This document shows, piece after piece, positions 34,234 to 45,565 of a stretch of 64,000 nucleotides of DNA. Every line of letters begins with the position of its first letter. Within the stretch, counting starts at the first letter, position 1. Position numbers and translations under genes: made by a program. This DNA comes from Silene latifolia (lineage: Eukaryota > Streptophyta > Magnoliopsida > Caryophyllales > Caryophyllaceae), in assembly GCF_048544455.1 (NCBI RefSeq), contig NC_133535.1:83142120-83206119 (forward strand), in the 5' to 3' direction. The notes below the pieces were generated by a model. It was not told the origin of the DNA and made no database searches. It saw nothing but the letters and a program-made list of their open reading frames with translations.

Positions 34234-35053
34234 CTTTGCGAGCAGTACGGTGGAGTTGCTGCTTGTGTTTCAATATCGGATTCCGAGCGGAGCCATGGTT
34301 GCTAGGTGATTGTTGTCGAATTTCAGGTGCACGATGGACCTGGTGGTTGTTTGGTCCTGCACGAGTTTGGACTCTTTTCTGGGTTGATTGCATGTGTGCC
34401 GGAGCTGCTGCTGGTGTGAGTCGGTTGTGAGCTCATCGGGGAAGGTTCCAAATTTGCTGTAGTGATGCTGATGTCGGGTTCAGCACCTTGGGGGTGAGTA
34501 ATGGCTGCTGATGGTATGGTGCGAGCCGTGGGCAGAATAGGATCGGTCATGAGAGGAGTTGTGGTAGGCGAATTGGGCTCGGGTTGAGCCATGATGTTTT
34601 TGCTGGTTTTAACGGAGGAATGGTGATGATGTTGTTGATGCTGGTGACGTGAGGTGATTGAACTCGTGGGAGAGGAGGTGAGAATAGAGTATTGGGTTGA
34701 ATGTGCATAAAGAGTGAAATTGGTGATGGAATGGGCTCCGTCCGTTGTGTGGTTTTGAAACGGATCCTGCATTAGATTTCCTTTGCTTGGCTCTTTACTC
34801 GTCATTGACCATCTTGCGGTCACTCGCCTTCTCGGATTTTGACCTTTACTCACGATCCTAACACCTACAAAATCAATATAAAGAAACGCAATAACCAATT
34901 GTACAAATATACACATTTATTCGCAATAATTAAATTAAGTTACTAATTACTAATTACGATAATAAACTGAGTTATTAAATCAAATAAGCAGACAAAATCG
35001 AGTCGGGGAAGGTATAAATGAAGGATAAAATACGACCAAAATACTACTCATCA
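34234..35053 (-). mobile_element. 5' LTR of old Athila element, part 2
   Basis: Collinear with 8806-9626 of the 3' LTR. It ends ...CTCATCA at 35053, the reverse complement of the LTR start TGATGAG. The next five bases, CATGG, would be one arm of the Athila target duplication; the other arm is lost. Confidence 0.9.
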
Positions 35054-36290
35054 CATGGCTTACTCACAACCACCGGTGTCAGGGACACGTCCACGATACC
35101 ACACCTCACCACAAAGGTACCGAGACACGCTCTGACGTACCGAGTCCGAAAGCCAGCCAGATCCTCTGCAAGACGTCGTGGCTCACCCACACGAGTCCCT
35201 CCGATCGCAGGCCATTATTGTGCACATCTCTCTTGGAGTGGGAAGCTCCAAGAGGTGACTCAAGCGTAAGACGGTCTCTCAATCATCTTACGTCACCTCA
35301 ACAACAAAGATTACCACCAACGATTATCAACCATCACAAATAAGGTTAGATGCATCATAATATGTCAATATGCTCATCTCATAGTGAGTATGGAAAACTC
35401 TTACTAATTTGTCTTTTTCTCATGCATCACGAATACCAATTAACCATATGATACAATAAAATCCCAACAACATCAAAGACTCACCAAAATCCTCAACATT
35501 CCATGTGATATAAATCTGACTCGATTTATGCAAATGATGTAAAAGACATATAAATGTACACACACATTATTAAAACCGAGTAGGATTAACCTACCTTTTC
35601 GCATTCTTCATGAGCTACTCGAGTTCCATACGACTTCGTCTCACAAGACCGTCTTATCCCTAAACAAATCATGTAACACCATCACCACTACATCCTACAC
35701 TGATATACAAAGCAAATCCCTTATTATGACCCATTAATTACCCATATTACTTGTACTAATTACTAACTAATTAACCCAAATGAAAACACCCAAAAGTTAG
35801 GGTTTACTCCCAAAATAAGAAGGTTAGATCTTGACTTACAATGGTGGAAATGATGAGAAAAGGATGAAGAATCCCCTAGAGTAAGCTTGAATCCATGGAG
35901 GAAGAGGTTTATGGGGTTTCAGAGAGAAGGGAGAGGATTTGGAGTGAGAAAGGATAAGATGAAATGAATAAAGATAAGGGTTGATATTTTCTTATCCCAA
36001 TTTCTGATTCAACGTCACTCGACCGAGTCCGTATCCACTCGCTCGAGTGACACTCACTCGGTCGAGTATCGGATCACTCAGTCGAGTGGAACGACCACTC
36101 GATCATGTGACTCACACTCGGTCAGGTAAACGACTTACTCGGTCTATAACTGACACACTAGGTCTAGTCCAGGATTCGCTTGGTCTAGTGTATCGTCATA
36201 CTTTCACTCTCGGGTACATCATATCCCATCTGATGATCGTCTCATGCAACTCAAGGTATAAAGTGGGTCCCAAAAGGTACTGGTATTACA
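35054..36290 (-). mobile_element. 3' LTR (partial) of Tekay-like family 2 element
   Basis: Collinear with 41420-42017, the 5' LTR of the same element. It ends GGTATTACA at 36290 (minus-strand start TGTAATACC). It is truncated at 35054 by the old Athila insertion. It contains a degenerate ACTCGGTCGAGT array. Confidence 0.82.
36017..36190. repeat. Degenerate ACTCGGTCGAGT array in LTR U3
   Basis: About nine units ranging from CACTCGACCGAGT and CACTCGGTCGAGT to decayed forms (CACTAGGTCTAGT, GCTTGGTCTAGTG). Decay increases toward the LTR start. Confidence 0.85.
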
Positions 36291-37404
36291 ATCTTCCAGC
36301 CTTAAAATGAATTTTGTCCCTAAAGTTTGCCTCACTCTTTCTTTCCCTTAACCTTTCGGGTTTCTTTCTCTGTCTTGTGGCCACTCTCAGTTTCCTCTTT
36401 TCCAAAAGTCTTACCGTGTTCACTCTTTTACATACACTCATTTCCCATTGTCGCTCTCAAGCCTTTGGTTTCACTCTTTAATTTCTTAATTGTTACATTC
36501 ACTCCCCCTAAAAGAGAACTTCGTCCCGAAGTTCACCGCTAATTAACCATGACCCTTTTTCTACTTTCTCATTATATCATTATGTCATGTGTGCGGCTTT
36601 CATCCTACGGTTCCCCATATGGTCAAAGTTCACTTGAAGCCTACTTTCATAGGTAACCCCAACTCGCGTTACTATTCGTACATATTGTCCATTATTATAT
36701 TCAAGTAACAGTATATATGTATCGTGTAAAACCCACCGTATGGTCATCCATGTGTTCATTCTTTCTCGGTTTCATACCATCATTCCCGCTTGTAACCATA
36801 AAAAGCTCAATTATGCGAGCAAATAATTACGCACCACACATTATATGGCAACGTTTTCTACTGTCATGAGACTGCATATACTTCAAAAATTTAAGACGGA
36901 GTTTTAAGACGAAATTTTCACATACTAAACAATATTTATCAATAACAACAAAGGTTAAGCCTTTATTGTTCAATTAAACTCAACAACAAGCACCGAAATC
37001 CAAGGTATAAGCTCAACTACTATTTTCGTGTTCTTCACTTTAGGTGGAAAAATTAACACAAATTTTTAATATTTAGCAACAACAGTGGTGTAGAAAGCTA
37101 TTTACTAGTATGAATTGAGTAAAAACATGAAATTAGTTGTTTGAGCACATTAGTATAGATCTAGCAAATGAAGATGGAGGAAACAAGAAAAAAGATTGTG
37201 GACTTACATTGTTAATTAGGAAGAGATTTGAGACGGAAAAATTCGAGTAGAAGCTTAATCCAAGTAACAATTTCCAATAATGGAGTTTTGGGATGATTTT
37301 TGTAGGAATTTTGGTATTGGAATAATGAGGTGAAAGTAGGATATGAAGGAGATAAGAAATGAGAGGAATGGAATTAAACCCGTGAAATTCCCAGCCCAGC
37401 TCTC

Positions 37405-37553
37405 ACTCGGTCGAGTGGTGAGTCCATTCGGTCGAGTGGCCTATTTTCATAATGTTTCCAGTTTCTGGAAACGGGTCCACTCGGTCGAGTGACAGGGTCC
37501 ATTCGGTCAAGTGCATTATTCTCGATCGAGTGTGGACTCGTACTCGGTAGAGT
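37405..37553. repeat. ACTCGGTCGAGT array in leader
   Basis: Six units (CACTCGGTCGAGTGG, CATTCGGTCGAGTGG and others) about 570 bp from the primer site. This parallels the array at 2100-2170 in family 1. Confidence 0.88.
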
Positions 37554-38123
37554 GATTTCTTACGACTTAAAATTTCGGATTGAAATGGAAAGATGAAGTC
37601 CCTGCAACACAAAGAGAAGGTTCGGAGATACACCGGCCATCGTGGATTCACCCGAGTTAGTCCACACATCATACTATTTACCGTCTTTGGTACGCTACCA
37701 ACATACTTCCTTAATCATATATCACACATACACTAGCATGCATTTAATTAACACACGGTGCAAAAGTTAAAGAGAAAAATTCATCATCCATATGCCAACA
37801 CGTGCTAACCATCCTCAAAAATTTCGCTCACGCCAACCTAAGCATTCAATCTTCATATTCGTTTACATGTTTTTGGAAACAACTATAACATACAAGGAAC
37901 TTAATACTATTCATGCATTCATGTGAGCATGCCACTTTTCATATAGCGTTCCCCCAATAATCGTAACCACCCACGTAGTGACCAACCGAAACAATAGGCA
38001 CTAATTTTGATATGAGGGCGCCCAATAATCAAAAACTGATCTCCTAGTGTACTTATCTTGGTTTCATTTTATTAGACACAACTAGGTTCATTTTGGTTCA
38101 TTGGGTTGGGTTCCAAAATCGAG

Positions 38124-38135
38124 GCTCTGATATCA
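38124..38135 (-). promoter_or_regulatory. Primer-binding site, initiator tRNA-Met type (family 2)
   Basis: On the minus strand TGATATCAGAGC, one change from TGGTATCAGAGC. It lies 3 bp from the LTR at 38139. Confidence 0.82.
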
Positions 38136-38138
38136 CTT

Positions 38139-38489
38139 TGTAACACCCCCTTCTTGCCAGGCTAAGGCAATGGGAGGATGTTACCATCTCGGTCTCCCGA
38201 GCCGGTAAAATTGGAGTTGCAATTAAGAATCAGCTTAAATAAATGAAGCATTTAGTGAATTACATATCCATGAATGAATAATAAAAGAATACAACTCATG
38301 ACCACTACATTATGCTGGCCAACTATGCTCGACTCGGATGTCATCAAGGCTCGTCCCGTCTCCCACGTGCTACTAAAGATAACCTGAACTTAACTTGCTC
38401 CCCATATGATCGGAAATATCATATGGATCAAAATAGGCCACCCCGGAAATAGGTGACAATTACACAGACACACAACACGTCAGCTTCAA
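38139..38489 (-). mobile_element. 5' LTR of Tekay-like family 2 element, part 1
   Basis: Begins TGTAACACCCCC (plus), like the family 1 LTR at 2732, and shares TGTTACCATCTCGGT.TCCCGA. It is interrupted by the Helitron at 38490 and resumes at 41315. Confidence 0.8.
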
Positions 38490-39254
38490 TCAATATATAT
38501 ACTTAAAAGATGAATTTTTCAAGCGATTTTATTGGCTGTAACTTTTGCATACTATCTACATAAATAAAATATTTAGAACAAATAATACGTATATATTTAG
38601 ATAATTAGAAAAATCAGTTAGAATCCTATAACATCTATGAGATAAGGTTCAGGAAATCAATCAAAACTATATTACCTCTTCAATTACTACTAGGGCACTA
38701 TATGTTTTACAGTATATATAATACGAATTACATATTTGATCTTCGAAACAATAGTTTCGTTTATAATACATTAGCTATTTTCTTCGTAATAATTTAGTTT
38801 ACACCTGGTTTGCTATTTTTAGACCTAATTTTCTTACGGTTTGTATTTTGATTTTTTTTTCTAATAAGCATTCTTCATATCATATTGCAGGTACAATCAT
38901 GGAATCGTCTTACAAGCCTACTCAACTTAGTCATGGTGAAACGGTAGCACCTAGCCACCTATACACTATTTTTAGCAGGAAACCTGTAACTATGACATTG
39001 TTTTTTTTTTCTTTGTGCTTATATTATTCGGTATATCGTACCAACTAACAAGTACTAACCTTTCTATTCTATGTGCTTAACAAGTGCTTATACAATTCTT
39101 TCCACGCTATTTTCATTGTACGTATAATGATATACTCCGTATGATTTCTACATCTTACTCAATTGTTAACTTAGAGCAAATAATAAGATGTGTCTAACTT
39201 AGAGTTTTTCTTCTGTTGTTTCTCAATTTGTAAAGAAATCCATATTATTTTTTA

Positions 39255-39479
39255 CTCCCTCCATCCAAATCATTTATTTACCTTTGATAAAAATATATTT
39301 CACAAAAATATAGAAAGTAAACAAAGAATTGAGATGAAAAGAATATTATATACAAACTTATAAGATTTTATGTTTGAGGGTATGCATATGACAAACTGAT
39401 GGAGGTTGTACGAGAAAAAGGGTATTCCTCCATCTATTACTGTGAAAAAATAAACGTAAATTATTGATTGGGATAGAGG
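39255..39479. mobile_element. Stowaway-like MITE inside Helitron
   Basis: About 225 bp with imperfect terminal inverted repeats CTCCCTCCATCCAAATCATT and the complement ending TTGGGATAGAGG. TA flanks the left end; the right flank is CA. Confidence 0.65.

Positions 39480-39481
<2 letters not shown>

Positions 39482-39566
<85 letters not shown>
39482..39566. repeat. (AT)n(GA)n compound microsatellite
   Basis: About 49 bp of AT followed by about 36 bp of GA, directly left of the inverted-repeat element. Confidence 0.96.
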
Positions 39567-39567
<1 letters not shown>

Positions 39568-39568
39568 C

Positions 39569-40580
39569 TAAGATCCGGTGAGTCCACCTATATTTTTGAG
39601 TCCCATGAGTCCACTTATATATCACACACTGTACACAAGAATATCACGAATAATGAAAACTACTATTATAATGAAAACTACTATAATAGGTCTGCTATTT
39701 AATCGGAGTGATGCTCTAGGTTACTATGTTACTTAAATAGGACAAGAGTAGCACATGAAGAAGACTAGCGAATAGATGTATAGCATTGCAAGTTGCTTTA
39801 TTAAATAGTTTTATATTGATTAACAAGATTTAATGATCTACAGAATAATATTATAATGCATAACTAATTGCAATAATTAAGTAAACTAACCCACCTTTGA
39901 TATCTAAAGTCATTTCTGATCTAAAAATCCATCATTATTATCCCTCTTTGAGCTCCAAGGCTGTCAAGTATTTTCATGGCGGTCAACGAATTCCGGCAGC
40001 TAGATAAAGTGTCGCTGGGGGAATACATAAACGCCACACCATGCCTGTCCTCCAAGTTAAGCAACAAAGTTGATGATATGCAGATTCAAGCCGTGGACGG
40101 AGGCTTAATGAATTTCGTTTACATTGTCAAGAGTTTCGGGTGATCTATGGTCATCAAACAGGTAAAATCTTGGAAATCCACACTCAAATGTATTTACCAG
40201 TTAAGACTACACGATTTCGTGTTCATTATTAGCTGAAGAGTCTTCAAGTCAAAGAAGTACCTTAAAAGATCAGGTAAAAGATAAGATGGTGAAAGGCGGA
40301 GTTAGGTTCAGTTGTGTGATATTGTATAGTATAACCCGTGATATTGTTTAGTACAACCAGTGATATTGTTTATTGTAATGTGTGATATTGTTTTGTATAA
40401 CTTGTGATACTCTTTTACTGGACCCACAGACTCAGATACAATATCACAGGTTATACTAAACAATATCACACCTTAATTTTTTTTTTTGGTAAAAAAATAA
40501 GTGATATTTTTGTGTGCTACGTGTGATACATAAGTGGACTCACGGGACTCAAAAAGATAGGGTGGACTCATGTGATCCTA
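39569..40580. mobile_element. Inverted-repeat DNA element carrying a host gene fragment (Pack-type)
   Basis: Terminal inverted repeats of about 80 bp (39569-39647 and 40501-40580) share GTGAGTCCACC, TTTTTGAGTCCC, GTGAGTCCACTTAT and AATATCAC. Subterminal copies of GTGATATTGTTTAGTATAAC occur at 40314-40420, with inverted copies at 40438-40475. Target duplications cannot be read because both flanks are AT microsatellite or have short duplicates of the terminus (TTAGGATCACATATATA at 40596-40630). Long TIRs and a captured exon fit a Pack-MULE or similar Pack-TIR element. No transposase is present. Confidence 0.72.
39976..40161 (+). pseudogene. MTK: Captured first exon of methylthioribose kinase
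   Basis: From ATG at 39976 the 62 codons start MAVNEFRQLDKVSL and include EYINATPCLSSKL, VDGGLMNFVYIV and VIKQ. They follow the N-terminus of plant 5-methylthioribose kinase, which phosphorylates methylthioribose in the methionine (Yang) salvage cycle. The exon ends CAG|GTAAAA, a plausible natural exon-1/intron-1 boundary, in phase 0. One TGA interrupts it at codon 56. The catalytic kinase domain is absent. About 250 bp of upstream DNA inside the element may be the parental gene's 5' region. It is a transduplicated fragment, not a gene; identity is from recalled family features. Confidence 0.75.
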
Positions 40581-40623
40581 ATTATATATAATATAATTAG
40601 GATCACATATATATAATTAGGAT

Positions 40624-40626
<3 letters not shown>

Positions 40627-40692
<66 letters not shown>
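40627..40692. repeat. (TA)n microsatellite
   Basis: About 66 bp of TA repeat right of the inverted-repeat element. Confidence 0.96.
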
Positions 40693-40694
<2 letters not shown>

Positions 40695-41314
40695 GATGAA
40701 CTTACGATGTTTTTGCAAGAAGGATTTTGTCACTACAAATTTTTATTTAAGAGACTAACTTTTTGTTTATCAATCTGAATTGTCAATATGGTTTTGGTAA
40801 AAGTGCTTATTCATTCATTGTTGCTTTATCCTACAATTTTAAGCTAACACCTAGGACTTTAAGATCAATTATATGTTTTTATAATCTTACTGTCATAGTC
40901 TAACGCCACGGCGCCACCAATTAGAAAGATGTTTGATAATTACCCATTTATCCTAACAAAGATAACAATTACGAATTTTCATTATAAGTTGTTACGGAGC
41001 GTGCTGTTTAAGAACGAGTCAACTAAAACCCAATCACACTCAGATCATTTTTTTATCAACTTGATGTGTTCCTAAAAGCTTGTTATTTCAGATCAATCTT
41101 GGGTCACGAGATACACTTATTATAGGTCGAATCATTTTTGACATGCCTCACATCAAATATCATGAAAAATGAGTTCTCTTATTCTTCTTTGGTATTGAGC
41201 ATACAAAGTGACCAAAATGCAATTCAATTGTCGTTTTTAACAACAATCTCCTAATAAGCACATTGAAGCAACTGTACTGATATGACCCGGGCAACGCCCG
41301 GGCTTGAAATCTAG

Positions 41315-42017
41315 TAATTTAATATAAGACACAGCATGATAAATAAATATGCAACATGCCAATTATATAAATGAGACACGATTACACAATCACTATATAC
41401 CGGTACTGGGACACGTCCAGGCGTACCCACAACCACCGGTGGCAGGGACACACCCACCACACCACACCTCACCACAAAGGTACTGGGACACGCCCAGATG
41501 TACCGGGTCCATAATCCAACCAGATCCCAGCCAGACGTCGTGTATCACCCACACTAGTCCCTCCGATCCCAAGCCATTAATGTGCACATCCCTCTTGGAG
41601 TTTGAAGCTCCAAGAGGCGACTCAAGCGTAAGATGGTCTTCCAACCATCTTACTTCTCCTCAACAACAAAGATTACAACCAACGATTATCAACCATCACA
41701 AATATGGTTAAGTGCATCATAATATGTCAATATCCTCATCTCATAGTGAATATGCAAAACTCTTACTAATTTGCCTTTTTCTCATGCATCACGAATACCA
41801 ATTAACCATATGATACAATACAATCTAAACAACATCAAAGTCTCACCAAAATCCTCAACATTCCATGTGATACAAATCCGACTCGATTTATGAAAATGAT
41901 GTAAATGACATATAAATGTACACAGATATTATTAAAACCGAGTAGGATTAACATACCTTTTCGCATTCTTTATGTGCTACTCGAGTTCCATACGACCCCG
42001 TCTCGCAGGACCATCTT
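41315..42017 (-). mobile_element. 5' LTR of Tekay-like family 2 element, part 2
   Basis: Continues the LTR after the Helitron and is collinear with 35060-35650 of the 3' LTR (CCACCGGTGTCAGGGACAC, CTCTTGGAG, GAGTTCCATACGAC). It is broken at 42018 by a Tat LTR. Confidence 0.82.
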
Positions 42018-42569
42018 TGTGGACATGGCCTACCTACACACTAGCCTGTGGACATGCAGCAGTCGGAAAGCCACGCTCTATGACGTAGAAATGCTTTCGA
42101 CCGGATCGTTTTATATCGGTCGGTTTTGTCTCGGTGAAGGTCTCGAAAAGATGTAGAGATGTTTGGAGTCGCCACCAATTAATTATAGGATGTCTGGAAA
42201 CCGTTCGAATCAACTTAATACCTAAGTTAATCAAGGCAAAAAGCAGTGATTGACATAGGTAATAAAGATAAGGAATCGTCCATCTTTAGCATCCTATCGC
42301 TAGAATGACTCTTGTTCGCCCTGGATAAGGTCGTCCACTATCCAAAGTTTCTGAGTAATAGGTGAGGGTACGTATTGGGAAGCCCTTTAATCAGACACCC
42401 AATCCCGTCCGCGCCCGCGGTAGCGGCCTCTACTGATCGATCTAGGTTGGTTAAGTGTAAAAGTTGATAAAACGGTTTAAATGCATGAATGCGCGCAACC
42501 ACAAGTTGAAACCTAACATGTGAGATTTGCTAAGTCAGTTTGTTTATCCAAATATCAAGTAATTGTTAT
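42018..42569 (-). mobile_element. Partial Tat LTR copy (3' end), minus strand
   Basis: Starts TGTGGACATGG (the reverse complement of the Tat LTR end CCATGTCCACA). It is collinear with the first 550 bp of 42570-44002 and stops at ...AAGTAATTGTTAT, where the second copy begins. No primer site adjoins it. Confidence 0.82.
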
Positions 42570-44002
42570 TGTGGACATGGGCCACCCGCATGCCCAGCCG
42601 ATCTGTGGACACATGGCAGTCTGAAAGCCACGCTCGATGGCGTAAAAATGCTTTCGACCGGATCGCTTTAGATCGGTCGGTTTCGTCTTGGTAAGGGTCT
42701 CAAAATGATGCAAGAGATGTTCAGAGTCACCACCAAGCATTTTTGGGATGCTTAGAACCTATTTGAATCCACTTTATACCTAGGTCAACCAAGGCAAAAA
42801 GCAGTATTTGGCATAGGTACTAAGGATAAGGAGTCGTCCCTCTTTAGCATCTTATCTCTAGAATGAATCTCGTTCGCACTGGATAAGGTCGTCCACTATC
42901 CAAAGTTTTGAGTAAGAGGTGAAGGTACGTATTAGGAAGCCCTTCAATCGGACACCCAATCCCGCCCGCGGTAGCGGCCTCTACTGATCGAACTTGGTTG
43001 GTTAAATGCAAAAGTTAATAAAACGGGTAAATGCATGAATGCGCATCTACAAGTTTAAACCTAACATGTGAGATTTCTATGTCGGTTGTTTATCCAAATA
43101 TCAAGTAATTAATGTCAAGTTGGATTTAGTGTTGATTTGCATGCAAGACAGAAATTAAACATCCATTTACCGAGTTAGGTTTATGGTGCATAACGTGATC
43201 CATTTGTCTTAGAAAGGCATTTTGCAAATATAAAGTAAAAGGTCAGGCTTGCCATCTAATTGTCCTGTATTCGGGTTAATCGAAGTCGGGATCATTCTAG
43301 AGAAGTGCTGGAAAGGAAGCAGGACCTGCATCAGGCAGCCTATTGAGGCGCGAGCCATCAAACGATGCAAGGAGACCTGTCCTGGTTTGAAAACCGGAAA
43401 TCAGTAAGCCTGTTTTGGCGCGACGCATCAGACAATTCAAAGGGGCGTCTCCTGACTATTGAAAACATTTGTAAAGCGGTTTGTAAGAGGGTATTTGAAC
43501 CCGTCTTTGTTTAAAAAGGTCGTTTAGACCACTTTTGTGTTAATATGAAGAACGGGACTTGAATAATCATCATTATATTGACGATATTCGGTGTCGGGTT
43601 TGGCTTTGCAAGCTTGATATGAATAGTTTTGATAAATGTTGATTATGAACTAACTATATTAAGTTCATTATTTTGTGATTAGTCAATGTCTATCATCGTA
43701 CTCGGGTTTAAACCGACATTGTATGTGGAACCAAGGATGACTATGCATGTATGACTAATATGGTTGTTTTTTAAATGTAAAGAAATGAATAAAAGGTTTT
43801 AAAATGCCTTTTAAAATATAATTAACCAAATTTTATCACCGAAACACGGATTAAACCGTCATGGTATGAGGAACCAAGGGTGATCATGATTTTATGGTTA
43901 AAAGTTTATCATAAAAATGATTTCAAATGGTAAAAACAGGTTGTAAAATGAAATAAAATGGAAAGAATGAACTCAAATATGTTTGAGTTCTGACCTGGAT
44001 AG
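42570..44002 (-). mobile_element. Tat LTR, minus strand, truncated
   Basis: The reverse complement aligns with the plus-strand Tat-B LTR (45010-45565 plus 56583-57557), including the AAACCGACATTG and GGAACCAAGGATGA blocks. It is cut at 44002 by the start of Tat-B, at the position equivalent to about 45010 of that LTR. The remainder should lie beyond Tat-B, outside the window. Confidence 0.85.
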
Positions 44003-45565
44003 TGTAGATACCCAGTATCTGTTGAGACTCCAACAAACACCCGATGATTATCGGACTACAACATGTTTTGGAATCGCGGCGTTTGATCGACAATTTGTGT
44101 ACAACTTTACGTCGGAAAACTTAAAACGATTTCGAAAATAAAACTTTTCAAAATATTTCAAAAATACATGGAGTGTTTAATGCACGACGACGAGGTCGCA
44201 ATGACACTAACAAGAGTCAAAACCGACACCAGACCAAAAGCCGACTCAAAAATTCAAATCAGGGACTCCAACAATGAGTCAAACCGAGTCAACCACCAAA
44301 AACAAAACATTTCAAATATTCTACCTTAAGTTTTCCCGGATTTATGTTTGGTCAAGTACCAAACATATGACTACAAAACCTAGGATAGAACAAATCATGA
44401 TTGCGTTTGTGTGAAAGCGACAACTCACCTTGAAGACCCGCGACGTGGCTCGCGTCTCTTTGAGCAGCCCAGGTGGCCACGTCGCTCAAAACTCACACAA
44501 CCACTCATTTTCCTATAAATACCTCTCAAATGCCCCCAATTTGAGACTTACGCGAGTGTCCGCCCCCTCTTTTCTCCCTTAACATTCTCGACTCGACTTC
44601 TTAAGTCACAATCCGACGCGTATTTACGACCTACCGATCGTAAATACAAGCCTTACACATTGTTTGGTGCCGCCATCGCGCATTAAATCACTTGACCGAC
44701 CACTTCGACCATTACACCGTCACTAATCTTATAACACTCTTTTTACTTACCAAAACAGTTTTAAACCGAGTCTTTTCCGACCTCTCCAGTTGTTACATTT
44801 ACGTCGGTCACTCGCCATAACCAAACATGTAAGTATGAGGGTGTAAAAATCCTTCTTTTATCATGTTTTCATTTGTTTCATGACTATAACATGCTAAAAC
44901 GTGCATAACATGAACCAAAACATGGGATAAACGAGCCAAAACTGATTTTTGGCCTGAGACAGAAGTCCCTTGGTTCGCCGGCTTGCCCGCGCCTAAATGG
45001 GGTGTTCAGGTCAGAGATCAACCGTGGTTGTTCTCGTCATTTCCCTTTAATTCATTTTCATATTTCTATTCGGTTTTTACCATTTCAAATATTTTCGAAC
45101 CCTTTTTTATTTTATTTCATTTGTTTTAACCATAAAACATTTTTCACCCTTGGTTCCTCATACCATGACGGTTAAATCCGTGTTTCGGTGATAATATTTG
45201 GTTAATGACATTTAAAAGGTATTTTAAAGCCTTTTATTTCATTTTGGGAGGTATTTTAAAGCGTTTCATCATTTCTTTATATTTTCAAAATAAATATATT
45301 AGTCACCAACACAAAGTCATCCTTGGTTCTACATACCATGTCGGGTACGATGATGAGTATCGACTAATTATATTCAAATGAACTTAAAACAATTAGTTCA
45401 TAATCATTTTCAAAACTATTCATGTCAAGTTTGTAAAATCGAACCCGACATCTAATATCATCAAAACAATGATGATTATTCGAGACTAGTTCTTGAAATC
45501 AACAAATGCGGTCTAAACGACCATTTCAAACCAAATCGGGTTCAAATACCTATTTTTCAACACGT
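44003..45565 (+). repeat. 5' LTR of Tat-B, part 1
   Basis: 1563 bp with a TATA box (CCTATAAATACC) at 44512-44523, the likely promoter of the genomic RNA. It is interrupted at CACGT (45561-45565), the target site of the young Athila. Confidence 0.9.

Larger units (their letters stand above)
36291..38138 (-). mobile_element. Internal region of Tekay-like family 2 element (no pol)
   Basis: 1.85 kb between the two LTRs with no coding domain. On the minus strand two blocks resemble the end-of-pol/polypurine signature of Tekay chromoviruses: AACTTTAGGGACAAAATTCA (36306-36325), adjacent to the 3' LTR, and GAACTTCGGGACGAAGTTCT plus GGGGGAGT (36502-36535). The rest is non-coding leader-like DNA with a motif array at 37405-37553. 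The copy is a large deletion derivative. Confidence 0.7.
38490..41314 (+). mobile_element. Non-autonomous Helitron, 2.8 kb
   Basis: The 5' end is TCAATATATATACTTAAAAG after a host A. The 3' end has a GC-rich hairpin (CCCGGGC AAC GCCCGGG, 41286-41302), then 8 nt, then CTAG before a host T (41315). This is the A|T insertion, 5'-TC, hairpin and CTRR-3' signature of plant Helitrons. Flanking DNA on both sides is one LTR. No Rep/helicase or RPA coding is present. The interior holds a MITE, a 1-kb inverted-repeat element with a kinase exon, and AT/GA microsatellites. An acceptor-like TTGCAG followed by a short frame at 38890-39048 is of unknown origin. Confidence 0.82.

Noticed and set aside
38848..39048. 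Captured gene fragment after a TTGCAG acceptor in the Helitron
   Set aside because: A plausible acceptor and 50-odd codons, but no family recognised. Kept only as a note in the Helitron entry.
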